NCBI GenBank assembly: GCA_023375675.1
Contig: JALQBC010000074.1
Span: forward strand, 1 to 64,000
DNA: 64,000 bases
Reading direction: 5' to 3'
From: Cytospora piceicola
Lineage: Eukaryota > Ascomycota > Sordariomycetes > Diaporthales > Cytosporaceae
Of the stretch, positions 45,996-57,942 are shown piece after piece (within the stretch, counting starts at the first letter, position 1; every line of letters starts with the position of its first letter). The translations under genes were made by a program, and so were the position numbers. The notes under the pieces were generated by a model. The model was not told the DNA's origin. It saw nothing but the letters and a program-made list of their open reading frames with translations, and made no database searches.

Positions 45996-47910
45996 CAATC
46001 AAAGCATGGGAAGCCAGATAATACAAGTTAACCCCTGTGATGAAGGCCCTCTTTCTTCCCTTATGAGTCGAGAACAACCAAACCGGTCTGCAAAACTGTG
46101 ATGATGGCTTTCTGAAGTTGGCAGTTGCCATACGGCACGCGTCGTGGTTCGCAAAGCGGTAACACACGTTATGTAATGAATTGCAGGGCAAAAGAGGGCA
46201 AAGGGGGCAAAAAGGGGTGAAAGGGGTGAAAGGCTGCAAGTGCAGAAGCAGCCCTCTGTATACCTACCTACTCAGGTAGGCACTGGGACGTACGTGGACA
46301 GTAGATGGTTTTCCTCGACATATTGACATTTGCTTCCCTAAACTACCTAGGTACCTAGGTAGGCAGTGACCGCCTGTCTTGCGCGACACGAATTCGCCAG
46401 GGAGGAGGGTAGATACCTAGGCAGATAGATGGATGGATGGACAATACATACCCAGCATACCTGTAATTAGGAGTGGAAGGAGGGTCGTACAACAGGAAAG
46501 ACGACGGGCTGTTATCAGATCTCCCAGTTCTCCCTCGCCCTGGTGTCCCACGGCAGAGTCAAAGGCCACAATAAAGGACAAAGGAGAGGAGGAAGAAGTG
46601 GATTCAGAATCGAGGATTCAGGTACCGGATCATGTCTTGTCTTATCCGGGAACATGCTCGCGTCACCCCGAAGGCGTGCCGACCGTTGGTATCTCGCTAA
46701 GATTGGCAGGGGTGCCATTGGTGCCATTGGTGGTGTGTTGGATTACCGGGTGTATGCTCCGGAATACAGTATACGTACTTACTTAAGTATACACTAGGTG
46801 TGGTACCGACAACTTTGTTCCTTTTCCTAACCCCCAAACTTTTGGCTTGCATCACCAACTGTCATTGTTCCTTATCAGACCAACCCGCTGGCCTGCCGCC
46901 GTCTGGGCATTTTTCTGATGGCGAGCAATGGGAAATGGGCTCGACATCCCGACTCTTTGACCAGCCTCGAGTGCCCTCATCAACTACCTACAACCATCAA
47001 CGGGTCTGTCCCTTTATAACCTCATCAGCTCCCAACCCCTCTCGTGACCTCCAAGGCCTTTCAACAGCCTATGTGCCAGTTCCTGCGTCTGCATTACCCC
47101 GGCGGTTTGTCTAGACTCCTCGACTGTCTCATCTTTTGCTTTTTCCAAACAAAGGATTCATTTATATCAGCTGCAACTATTATCGGCGCATATCAACTCT
47201 GTACCGTGAACCCTCACCCCCCACCCACCACCATCCCATCATCAACGCCCTCGCAATTGGACGCCAGGATTTCTTCACCTCGCATACCGGGCACGCACGT
47301 TACATATCACCAAGACCTTGGAAGATATCAACCAAATCCTCATCCCCTTCCTCATCTCTTTTCCACGGCCCATCCCTCCCCTACCGGCAACCACTCCCAT
47401 CCAAGCTCCACCGGACCCCCTTCCCCGGCTTCCAGGGCTCCACCCTTCGCATCCTCGGCTCGGCTCTCCTGCCCAGCAAACTCAAAACCCACGACAGTCC
47501 AGGGGTTCCAAGTGACGAGCCCCACCCCCCACATGCCGTGGGGTCCCTTCTGCAGTGACAGCTCCATCATTTCTACCTAGTTACGAAGCCTCTGCTGCCC
47601 GGTCCGAATGTGACGGCCCGCTCGCTCCTGTTGGTTCTCATAAAGGCCGTATCGCTCCCTCTGGATCGACCATTGCCCCTTTCGCTGCCCTCCTGTTTCT
47701 TGGTTACGGAGACGCGTGACCAGCCTTTGCGCCTTCAGCAATTCTTGTGTCCTCCTGCCCACCGAACTTCCGTTCAATGTACTCATCCCTCTGTCACCCT
47801 TGTCGGCTCGTTGGTTTCATCCCCAAGCGGTAGGAGAATTGTGTCGTCGGGTTTCAGATCTCACCGCCCGCAAGGACACTGTCCCCGCTGGAACACTTTC
47901 GCGAGTACTC

Positions 47911-49425
47911 ATGGTAGAGGACACGGAGATGTCTACCGCACCCTCACCGTCGCCGTTGGCGGGGCCTGCGAACGGCCCCGACGAGTCCAGGCTGCCGCAG
48001 GGTAACTGTCGCTACATCATGATGATTCCCGAGATCAAGGGCAATCGATGTGCCTGCGTCACCTTCACTCTGAACAAGGCACTGCCCGGCGCTCTCTGCG
48101 AGTGCGGGCATCTCGCCTGCTTCCACCAGACGACTGCCGAGCCGCCAATTGACAAGCGAGAACTGGAACTACTTCGACAGAGAGTCCAACAGCTCGAAGA
48201 GCTACTGGCCCGGGGGAGTGAGAGGGACATCGAGATGGTCCGAAGAGTTAGCGAACTCGAAGGCGTCGTGGAGTCCAGGACGGAAGAGATTGGCCAGGAG
48301 ATTAGAAAGACATATGGTAACCTGAACCGAGCATGGCATTCCATCGGAGGACTGGAAAGGCGGAGTGGAGAGCACGAGAACAAATTCCAGAATGTCGGTG
48401 CGCACCTGAAGAGTGTCGACCAAGAGCTACGAAGGCTTCATGAGCGACAGTGTGAGCTCAGTGATGCCGACCTCAGCCTAGAAGAGCAGCTTCTAGAGTT
48501 GACGGAAAGCATGGAAGAGGCGGGTGAGACTATACCCGCCAGAGGCAGGCAGCGGCACGCCTCCATACCTGATCCCATTTCCACGCTAGACAGGTCGCCG
48601 GAAGCGACGAGTCGACAACGACGACTGTCATCTCAACGTTCCATGATCCCGGCTACAGTCACCACGCCAATAATGCCCCTCAGGCTACATCCGGCCCCTC
48701 CCAGGACTGCGAAGTCGTCCACGTCTGATCTGTGGACTGTTCACATATCGCTACTCCCAAGCATCTCGTTGCCATTCCCTTTCGAGCGTGACACAAACGC
48801 CTACAAAAGATGTCTGTCGCGAGGCTTGCACCAGGTGGTAGCCGTAAACGGCACATCCTCCGAGGCCTTCGTGAGCGCCGTGTCTAGGGCATTTGGCAGG
48901 TTGCTTCGGGGCCGGGCCTGGGTGCCACTCCAAGCGAAACTCTGCGACGCCGAAACGCTTCAAGGCTTACCTATGTTGCGACCTCTGGGGTCGTCCCTCA
49001 TGGAATCCAAGTTCGACATGGATTTCCTTCGCAACCACTGCGCCGTCCTCGATATCAACGGCACCATCGATTCGCTGTACATAGCCATGCGCCACGACTC
49101 CCTGTCATGGCACGCACTGAGACACTCGCCTATGTTTATCCAGGGTCTCGAGGCAAGCTGGGGATACGACCCAATGCTGGACCTCAAAGACCCTTTTGAG
49201 GATGACGAAAATGTTGACGAGAGCAACCGCCCATCGGCGGGGGACTTGGTTGGTAGCCTCCCAAACTTGAAGAGGGCGGCCTCGGAGATCTCGAGGTCGT
49301 CGAGTTTCGGGGCCTCTGCAGCACCGGCGGTGGCGGACGGGGCTGAAAGGCCACAAAAGGTTTCCCGGCCGCCCTGTCCACCACCTGACGTTCAGGTTAG
49401 GCGGCCGAGAGTGGAGACTGCTTGA
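47911..49425 (+). CDS. Protein of unknown function with Cys/His cluster and coiled coil
   Basis: A 504-codon open frame. A compact Cys/His cluster lies at about residues 44-77: CAC, then CECGH, then ACFH. The spacing (CxC-x16-CxCGHxxCxH) could bind zinc. I believe similar clusters occur in other uncharacterised ascomycete proteins but cannot name the family. A long heptad-like coiled coil follows (about 88-210), then a Ser/Arg linker, a folded-looking domain of about 150 residues (LWTVHISLLPSISLPFPFER onward) and a disordered tail. The start at 47911 was chosen over 47716 because the intervening 65 codons look like leader sequence. Nuclear or scaffold roles are possible but unproven. Confidence 0.75.
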   Translation: MVEDTEMSTAPSPSPLAGPANGPDESRLPQGNCRYIMMIPEIKGNRCACVTFTLNKALPGALCECGHLACFHQTTAEPPIDKRELELLRQRVQQLEELLARGSERDIEMVRRVSELEGVVESRTEEIGQEIRKTYGNLNRAWHSIGGLERRSGEHENKFQNVGAHLKSVDQELRRLHERQCELSDADLSLEEQLLELTESMEEAGETIPARGRQRHASIPDPISTLDRSPEATSRQRRLSSQRSMIPATVTTPIMPLRLHPAPPRTAKSSTSDLWTVHISLLPSISLPFPFERDTNAYKRCLSRGLHQVVAVNGTSSEAFVSAVSRAFGRLLRGRAWVPLQAKLCDAETLQGLPMLRPLGSSLMESKFDMDFLRNHCAVLDINGTIDSLYIAMRHDSLSWHALRHSPMFIQGLEASWGYDPMLDLKDPFEDDENVDESNRPSAGDLVGSLPNLKRAASEISRSSSFGASAAPAVADGAERPQKVSRPPCPPPDVQVRRPRVETA

Positions 49426-50938
49426 TCTCGCAATGTCGTGGAATTTGACACTGGCGTTTGTGGGCGTGTATGTGTGTATGCACACTCGGTGTTCCAATCT
49501 TTGTCTTGTGACTGTTATGATACCAAGCTTTGACTGAGATTCGTCGTTCGGCCATTCAAAGATGGTTGGAGGGGATAGATGTGGTTTAGAGACTCTTGTA
49601 CGATGGCATAGGAGGATAGGACGGTGTCTTGTGCGTGGGGCTGGACGAGCACCGACCTTTTGGTCTTGGTATTTCGACTGGAGTTTAGGGGATCTGGGTT
49701 AAAGTGCAAGGAATACTTTTGGGCTGTCTCTTCCGACCAGCAGTCTCGTTATAGCAGTGTCCCGTGTTGGGGAGGAGGTGGGGTCCACACACTGGTGTGT
49801 TGAAGGTGACTTTCCTGGGGAGTTGGGTGATAGAATGATACCCTTGTAATGAAGACTGATGACTGGAAAGGAGTTGGCCACCTAAACATGTGTAAGGGCT
49901 ATGAGATTTGCAGAGACAGTTTGAGGAACTTCACTCATTCCCGTGACATGACTGCTTTCCCGTGTTTTGCATGATCTCGGTGAAGTGAATATAGTTTCTG
50001 TGAGATGTGTGACATGTGACTTTTCTTGTAACCCCAATTACTTGTTGTCTGGCCAAGTGTTTTGGACCAAAGGTAGTTTTACCAAGTATGATATGTTGAC
50101 ATATCATACAGCCTTGCAGAATGTGACGACCAGGAATGTGAGGTCAATGAGTGAAGGAGAAGAAGGGGTGGTAAGGGTTTGGATCTGGGATCAGACGGCA
50201 TTAAAGGATCGCCATTGTGACTTGGTGCAACCGTAAGACAGGTCAGACCGGTCAGGATACTCTTTTAGATCCAAGGTGATGGAGTGACGAGTGATTTTTC
50301 AATCAAAGCCCGCACTCAATCATGGTCTTGGTGCTGAGACAGACGATGGTGAGTTCCAAGGTTGCTAAAAGGTTGCCTGGTTTTCCTTGTTCTGCTTGTT
50401 TGGAGGCTGATGAGGAAGATGCAACTGGTCCGTTTAGAACACGCTAATGTGATAGAAACTGGTTGAAACCAAGTACTTGTCGTTGTCTTTGTGAAGCCCC
50501 TCTCAATGTTCAGGCGTCGACTAACACTGTTTCTGGAGAAGAAGCCTATTGTTCTCCAACCCCATCAAGGAGTTCCCCATTCAGCCATTATGGAAACCTC
50601 GGAAGACGTCAGACGTCAGGGGTTCCCTTGTCGTTTCATACACTGCTCCTTATCGATAAGCCTGATCCACTCGTTCCTTCGACCAGACTGTATGTACCCA
50701 GTATTTCTATTTCGACATCAAAGCTCCCGTCTCACGTCTCAATCTCACGAACCACAGCCGATCCCCAATTTCAACCTTACTTACAACCCTACCGCTGTGC
50801 ATCTTTGACGTTGGCTTCACCATCTACCTACCACCTTCAGAAACGCCATCTTTCTTCTCAATACCCTCTGTCAATCAAATACATACCTCACCCATACCCT
50901 CGACGATATCCTCAGCCTCGAGAGGCTTCTTCTGCACG
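49426..50938. other. Intergenic, upstream of NCBP3-like gene
   Basis: These 1.5 kb hold the 3' flank of the Cys/His protein gene and the promoter and leader of the next gene, whose last 400 bp are pyrimidine-rich. No other gene is seen. Confidence 0.55.
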
Positions 50939-52426
50939 ATGGATGACTTCGATATCGAGATGGGCGATGCCGCCGATGTGCCTATGGAAGAGGCGGAGAT
51001 CGTAGACATCATAACCGGAGACGACCAACAGGTTTGCCCATACCGCATCCCCAGTCGCCTTCCATTGGCCGTACTCTAACCAATTCCCTACCAGGAGGAC
51101 GGCGAAGTCGAGGAGACTGTCGACGATGAGCCAATAAACGACGAGTCACAGCAGGTCATACCCAATAAAATCCATATTCGAGGTCTCGATGTAATCGACG
51201 AAAACCAGTTGAAGCTATACGTCTCCTCTCACGTCGGTGGGAAGGGAGCCGACCGGGTCGAGTGGGTCGACGACACATCCGCGAATCTGGTCTTCAGCTC
51301 TGATTCGGCCGCGGAAGAGGCCCTCAAGCTACTTGTCACCGTTGTCATTGAGGACGCGACCCAGCTCCCGCCTCTCGAGGTATTGCCCGCCAAGCCCTTC
51401 CCCGAACGACCAGACGTCGCGCTGCAGGTGCGATTCGCGGTGGAGTCAGACAAAAAAGCTAGGAACGCGGCGCAAAGGAGCAGGTTCTATCTACTACATC
51501 CGGAGTGGGACCCTGAGACCGAGGAGGGAAGGCGGCGACGCGAGGGTCGAGACCGGAGATACCGCGACCGCGGCGAAGACCGGGGCGGATACCGGCGCAA
51601 TGGGAGGGGCAGGTACGACGACCGTTACGAGGACGAGGAGGCGCCGGAGACGTTTGACGTCAACCTCTACGATGACGATGCGGGTGCGCTTGCGAATAGA
51701 GTGACGCCCCGAGGAGGACGACGCGGGCGCGACTCGCGATCGCGAACGCCGTCTGACCGGTCCGAACCCGACCGATACCGATCCACCAACACCGGCAAGG
51801 AGCTCTTCCCCGGCAGACAACCCAGAGACCCACTCCGTTCGGAGCGAGGTGTGCACTCCCGCGGGCGATCACGGTCGCCGGCCCGGGACGACCACGATGC
51901 AGCACTGGATGACCTTGCCAAGGATAGGGAGGTCGTGCGCAACCGCGAAAAGGCACGGTCACTCAAAGAGCGCATCACCAGGCCTAGCAACAGAACCAAG
52001 GAGCTCTTCCCAACCAAGAACAAGGAACTCTTCCCTAGCAAGGCGGCAGGCGGCGGCAAGGCACAGATGGACCAGGTGCCAGAAGAGATGCTAGCTGGTA
52101 TGCTACGACTTTCCTACGACGGCGCTGCCGAACTTCCCCCTTCTTTTCCTATACTCGGTTCTCAGCAACCATCAAGAATCAACAAGGTGATAACCGTCAA
52201 ACTCGCAGATCGTATTACGGACCCAAGCAACGGCATTTCGATCAAGGGTCTGGCCCGCCAGTCCAAGTCACAACAGCAGGGCATATCGATCAAGGGCAAC
52301 TCGGTGAAGGAGCTGTTCCCCAGCAGGGTCGGCAGCAATGGCAATGCTGGAAAGGAGTTGTTTGCGGATAGGCTCGAAGGCAGGGGTCCTCGGAGGAGGC
52401 AAAGGGCCGAGGATCTGTTCCATTGA
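50939..52426 (+). CDS. Nuclear cap-binding protein subunit 3 (NCBP3)-like
   Basis: Two exons (50939-51031 and 51095-52426) join in phase 0 and encode 474 aa. After an acidic N terminus, an RRM-like domain at about residues 55-140 carries IHIRGLDVIDENQL and EWVDDTSANLVF, the pattern of the NCBP3 family (formerly DUF2414). These proteins bind the mRNA cap or cap-binding complex and link it to export. The C-terminal two thirds is basic, RGG/RS-like and disordered. It contains a repeated short motif: KELFP at about 266, 333, 341 and 436, KELFA at 451 and EDLFH at the very end, plus GISIKG twice. The repeats suggest a multivalent docking site. The family call rests on the RRM-like segment. Confidence 0.85.
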
Positions 52427-54328
52427 GGCTGCAGCTGACGGGCTATCTCTACGATGGCCACAATGTCTATTCGACTTTGGGTGTTCTTTGTCTGAATCAT
52501 TTCTCGTCTAATAAGTGGCACACCGTTGCTTTCGGTTTGGTATCTCACCAACACGTGATAGGTGGAAGGGGCTCCAGACTGACGAAGCCGCGTCTGTGGG
52601 GGCCAGAGCTGAAACACTACGAAGAGACGCGATGGACTTCTGGGAATAGGGCGAGCTTCCACGCAATGGCAATTCGGATTATTTGGGTTGCCTCGGTTGG
52701 CCTTGGAAGCGGTGAGTGTCCACTACCGGAGACATTATCGATTGTCCTTTCTGATTGGCCTTCCTGACAGACAGTCTACCAGGCAGAAAATGCGATGACA
52801 TTGCGAGACTTTCGAACAACAAATACCCTACTCATCTTCTATCATCTGCCAGTACGGCGGAAAGCGTGGTGGCGTTCAACGAGGGAGGAGGCAAACTGCT
52901 ATTATAGGTAGTTATTGCACAAAGGCGCTGATTTCATCTGCCCTTGAATGATAGAAGCCAGTTCGAAACAACTACATTGAAGATGCACAGACGGACATCC
53001 TGCACACTGTGCTACTTTGCTCTTGAAGGATTGTACGTACTCCTGAAGTCCACGAAAGAGGCGTGCGATGTGAGGTGGTTCTTGAGGTAAATGAGGATGA
53101 CTTGAGGACTCCTTTCTGTCTGACGATAGGATATATATGGTACCTAGGTAGTACCCAGGTACGTTCTGATGTTTACGGTGGAAGGGTCAAGCATATTGCG
53201 TCCTTGTTACCGGCGGTCGAACAGTTCATTGATTCGGGAACCCAACATGATGGGGTAGAGTTGCCTACATCAGTAAGTACATACCCAGATACTTAGGTAT
53301 AGTCTGCCTGCTAAGCTGGCTCCCGGCCCTTACAGTCGCGGTGTGCTCTGGCCTGACCGTGAGGCTATTTCCGCACTTCAGAAGGGAAGGCACGACGAGC
53401 AAGAGTCGGACCCGCACCTTCCTGGAATTGAACCACATTGGAATCCTGAAGATCACAAGGTTCTCCGTCTCTGTTCCAAGGTTGTTGTTATGTTTGGGGG
53501 TGTGGAGGGGGGGGGGGGGGCGCGATAGGATATAGCTGGACTGTTTCGCATCACAGATACTTTTGCTGTCCGTATGTACCAAGTAAGGTCGTCGTCCTCG
53601 GTCTCGTGCGAGTGACCCTCACCAAGGGCTTCCACCGAGAGCTCACCTTTCCTCCCAGTCACTCCTGTCAATAGCAAGCACCCATTCCCGTTGCCGTTTC
53701 CATTCCCGTTCATCGCAGTCAATGCCCCCAGAGCTGATCCTTTTCAATCAGTGGTGGTTACTCTTGTTCGCTCCTCAATCTATTGTCTCCCATTCACGCC
53801 AAATATTGAGAAACAAGCCAGGCCTGCTGATTGATTCCAATAGCCTGAGCGTTTCGCGCTCTGATAGACCTTCCGTACTTTCGTCCCAACCTAACCAGCT
53901 GATCTTCCTCTCTAATTTATGCGACGGACAGATGGTTTGTCCAGATTGTCACTCCCCCTTGAACTTCTTTCTTCAGGGTAACAACATCTTTGACGTTTCA
54001 TCCATCCTAAACCTTTTCCGACTCCCACGACACAAACCACCACCACGACCATCGCGACGAGACGAGACGTCTCACGTCAAGGCACAAGCAATCCTCACAG
54101 AGGCAGCGGTCTTTCCTTGAAAGGTCGACAGCAAAGAATTGGCTTCGCGCAGGTAGTTACGAAGTCACCACGGGGAATGCCGTGCACGCGTTTTTCGTAA
54201 CCGACGATTCGCGTCCAAATCTTCGCGATACCCTGCATCATTTCACCTTCGCGCGTTCGGTCAACCGAAGATCCATTTCATTTCATATTTCACTACAAAA
54301 CCTCGATCAGTTGTCACAGAATCTCACA
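52427..54328. other. Intergenic region
   Basis: These 1.9 kb contain a palindromic GTACCTAGGTAGTAC cluster (53139-53162), an ACTTAGGTAT word near 53290 and a G-run near 53507-53520. The 132-codon ORF at 53722-54120 looks like leader sequence. Confidence 0.55.
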
Positions 54329-56604
54329 ATGTCCGATCGAGGCTGGTTGGTCTTCGGCGGGCGCACGCGCGCCCCTCAGCCTGCGCAGCAGCCTGCAGCT
54401 CCCGAAACTCAAAGCGAAGTTGTCGAGGATGCACAGCCAGCGCTGCGTCGTACGCAGACCCAAGCCCACGTGTCTCAGCAGCATCACTACAAGCCCCCAA
54501 GGCTCTCTCGAATATCAAGCTACATCGGGCTCGGCGCTGTTGCGAAGTCCCACTCTCCTATCACCCCAGAATTCACCACAGAGCGAAGCGAGTCGATGAG
54601 GTCAGGCACTCTCGGCTTCGACTCCGAGGGCTACCGCAGGAAAAACGAGAACGATGTCTTTTACAACGAGGCTGATTCCACTTGGCACAACCCGAGCCTT
54701 AAGCAAATGATCGAGACTGTGTCCTGCGAGATGATGAGGAATGGCTCATCGGCGCCCATTCCGCGACACCTCAACGGTTGGGTCGCCTCTATACTCGAGG
54801 AGGTGTCGCATCAATTCTGCGAGCTTAGGGATCTCCGCGCCCAGTATGCCGACCTGCAGGGGACTCGACAGAAGGAGCTCAAGGAGTTCAACACAATGGC
54901 ACTGGAATGGGAACAGCGGGAGTATGGCTTCAAGGCCGAGATCAACCGTCTGGAACATATCATCTCAGATACCCAGCAGGGCGCCGAATCTGTTCTGCTT
55001 GCGAGAGCTGGAAGCATGGTCAACCGCAATGACGGAAGAGCTTTCCGAGCCAAACTGGACCGCCTGAGCAGGAGCGAAGGTATGTTCCAATAATCAACAT
55101 CCTTGGGTGACGAAATATGCTGACACCAGACGGGACAGATGACGATGTGGCCCTGGATAGAAGCCACGACTACCTCGTTGAGCAGGCAAAGCGCAATTCC
55201 ATTGCTCTAGCACCTGGAAACGCCGGTCTTTCTATGGACACCAGTCCATATAAGACTCTCGGTACGATCTATTCCTACAGACCATCCCAAGATCATTGTC
55301 GAATGTACCTGGCTAACAATATTCGTCCTATAGGGGCCGTACCTCTATTCATCGATCCCAGCAGCGACGCTTATTTGAGCCAGCAGCTTCGCTACACACC
55401 CTCCAAGCGCCGCCCCAAGACCGAGAAAGACCTTGGTGCGAAGATGGTCGCAGCACGGATTTCCGTTGCCTTGACCGGAAAGCCTCCTGCCCCCAGTATC
55501 AAGGGCAAGACGTCCGCTGGAAATTCTGACAGATCATCATCGTCATCTTCTAGCGGGAAGGTGAGCTCTAGCTCTTCACTCATCACCCAGGGACTGCTCG
55601 CAGAGCAGATGGCGCATGGCCAAGTCACTCCACGCACGAGCCCTATCAAGGACGAGAGCCTCTATGGCCGGCCTGCAAAAGGGCCAGCCAAGGGATGTGA
55701 CGTCTTGGAAACAATACGAGAGATGGCGGCGCAGAATGGTGGCTTACCCGACGACGCGATCGATGATGAGAGTAGTTACGCTCCAACTCCACACTTTTCT
55801 CGCCCCCAACGAGCGTTCTCGTTTGACGCTGGCGACGATGGATATGGTGCTCCTGACTGCCTTCCCAAGGCTCAGTCATCACAACGGCCAGAACAAACTA
55901 CTACGGAGGAGCGACCACCAAGCTCCCAGCTCGACGGTCTGGCCCAAGATAGGGGCGACGTTGCAGCAGACACCACTCTGAAAGATCAACCGTCTGAATC
56001 CACTGGCTCTTCTAGTGACGGGGAATCGAACCCCAGTCACTCGTCGACCCTTCTAGCCATGGGTCATGACCGTGCCACGAATGTTGTCAAGGCTAGAGCC
56101 ACCACCACTAAAGGCATAAATCTCGATGGACCGTCTGGCTTGGTGCACATGACCGAGGTTATGGTCCTCCAGAGAGACGCAATTGCGAACCTCCTCAGGG
56201 TCAGCCCCATCAAGAAGGTACAAGAGCGTCGAGTACCATACATATCCCAGTCTTCAACAGACATGATACAGCACCATCGCATGATGGACCCGAACCATGA
56301 CCATGGCCGAGCGCACTTGAGTGACGAGGAGCTCGCCCTGACCACCCTCACCAGACCTACTTGTGGCCTATCACAGCAAGAGGCTCAGGGCTACGTGCAA
56401 GGTCATACGGGGCCAAACGTTGGCAAACGCCTACCATCTCAGGATGCGGCCGCTGCAGCCACAAAGGCGTTGAAGAGATCGGGTTCTGGGAAGAAGAGCA
56501 CGCGTAAGCTGCACGCTCAAGCTGGACGAAGTCGATCTGGAATGACTGGACGAGAGCAGGAACGGAGAGTCTCTACGTTGACTACATTTGATACCCAAAA
56601 GTGA
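54329..56604 (+). CDS. Coiled-coil protein of unknown function
   Basis: I model three exons (54329-55079, 55130-55261, 55334-56604) for 717 aa. No domain is recognised. The N terminus (MSDRGWLVFGG) is followed by Gln/Pro-rich sequence, then a helical and coiled-coil stretch at about residues 135-240 (HLNGWVASILEEV, EINRLEHIISDTQQ). The rest is Ser-rich and disordered. The second intron (55262-55333, 72 nt) is a multiple of three without a stop. It has a GTACGA donor, a GCTAAC branch-like site and a TAG acceptor, so both spliced and retained forms can be translated. The acceptor of intron 1 could also be used 9 nt downstream (55139). The reading frame and composition look like a genuine gene. 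Confidence 0.7.
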
Positions 56605-57916
56605 AAGATCTGGAGCCCCAAAAGGCAGTTTTTGTTTTGCTCAGATGTTGTGTGCCACCAAGGACAGCGACGGTTGGAGGGAACCGGGACTTCAACCTCG
56701 AGACTAGGTACCTAGGAGGACATCATCGGGCCATCACGGACCTGGTCCTGGTAACGGTTTGCAACGATAATGAGGAGAGCATTTGCGCCCTAAGAAAGTT
56801 AGCTTGGAATGTTTACGATGGATTGATACCCCAAATGGTCAACATGTCGTCAGGAAGGACCGCGGTGGCAGCGTGGCCTGCGTGGCAAGGTCTTCGGCGC
56901 CAAAGAAAGGCGGCTCTGCGGCCGCGCGAGGCTACGACAGAAGGGCGAATTAAAAGGGGACGACATGTTGCCCAAGCGTATGATTTTTGACAGCTCTGAC
57001 AGCGGACTAGCCGCGACCTAATGAGGATGATTGGAGGATAGTGGAAGATGATGAAAAGCCTCGACAGCCTTAATCTTGATTACTGGTGAAGTCCATACTG
57101 TGCGATGAAGATGAGTCGAGCATCCTACCTACCGTTGGAAGACACGTGAAGTATACCTAAGGTGGTCAACGGCAGTAGTTTTGGACGGCGCTCCAAGCTG
57201 CCGTAGAGGTCAGCTGGGTGGGAAACGGCCATGGAACGGGTTTACGTATGAATGAGATGAGCTGATGATTACACAGTACCTAGGTATGTGAAAGGACGTG
57301 CGAGTTGAACGTTTTCTCGTGAATCTCATCATGGCCATTACTGCTATGTATGTTACGAGTGAGACAGACTCTGGGGCAGACTGCGTGCGTGGGGGGGAAG
57401 TGAGTGACGGGAATGTGTCTGGCACCTCATCAAGTTCGCTGCGTTCCTGGAAAGGCATTTTCCTCATCACAAACACGCACTCCAGCACGAGGGGGGAAAT
57501 TACAGCCGGCACCAACTGGACAAGAACCTGATCCCGATGATCCACGTTTCGTCGTGCTGGAATGGAGCTTTCGCCCACTCGCCCGCCCGCCGACCCGTCT
57601 GTACCTTCCCTCCCGGAGGACTGGACTACACAACCTGGTCGTCCCTGCCCTGCGGTAGAACCGTATCTAGATAACACTCCGTCCGGTCCGTCTCCGAAGT
57701 CCCCCTTTTTGAACTACTTTTGCCCACCGCGCGATCAGATAATCGGTCCGCCCAAAGAAACCAACACCAAAAGGGACGGAGGAGGGGGGGGGAAAAAAAG
57801 GCCCCAACTTATGGGCATCTGCCCATCCATCCCCCACTCGTCAATTTCACCCGCAGGCAGCAGCGTTCACTTGACCTCCCACACGAGCACACACAGTTGG
57901 TACAGTGCGATACTAG

Positions 57917-57942
57917 TGGGCTGGGGCTGGGGCTGGGGCTGG
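57917..57942. repeat. GGGGCT tandem repeat
   Basis: Four G-runs of three or more are separated by CT, a pattern that could form a G-quadruplex on the + strand. Confidence 0.7.

Larger units (their letters stand above)
43133..47910. other. Long gene-poor region
   Basis: Nearly 4.8 kb without a supportable gene. It contains a tRNA-like A-box relic (43531-43575), homopolymer runs near 44285-44325, palindromic words (44945-45055, 46261-46280, 46342-46364), a TACGG repeat (45084-45103) and a TATG microsatellite (45912-45995). The last 1 kb is pyrimidine- and Pro-codon-rich, which suggests a long leader of the next gene. Confidence 0.55.

Noticed and set aside
47044..47580. 178-codon Pro/Ser ORF
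   Set aside because: It is C-rich leader-like sequence upstream of the 47911 gene, without protein features.
47716..47910. 65-codon N-terminal extension of the Cys/His protein
   Set aside because: It is open by chance; composition differs from the downstream protein and ATG 47911 gives a more plausible N terminus.
53722..54120. 132-codon ORF on + strand
   Set aside because: It looks like the leader of the 54329 gene and has no recognisable features.
56020..56034. Perfect tRNA B-box/T-arm-like sequence on the - strand
   Set aside because: The expected D arm and matching acceptor stem are missing, and the bases are inside a convincing coding exon.
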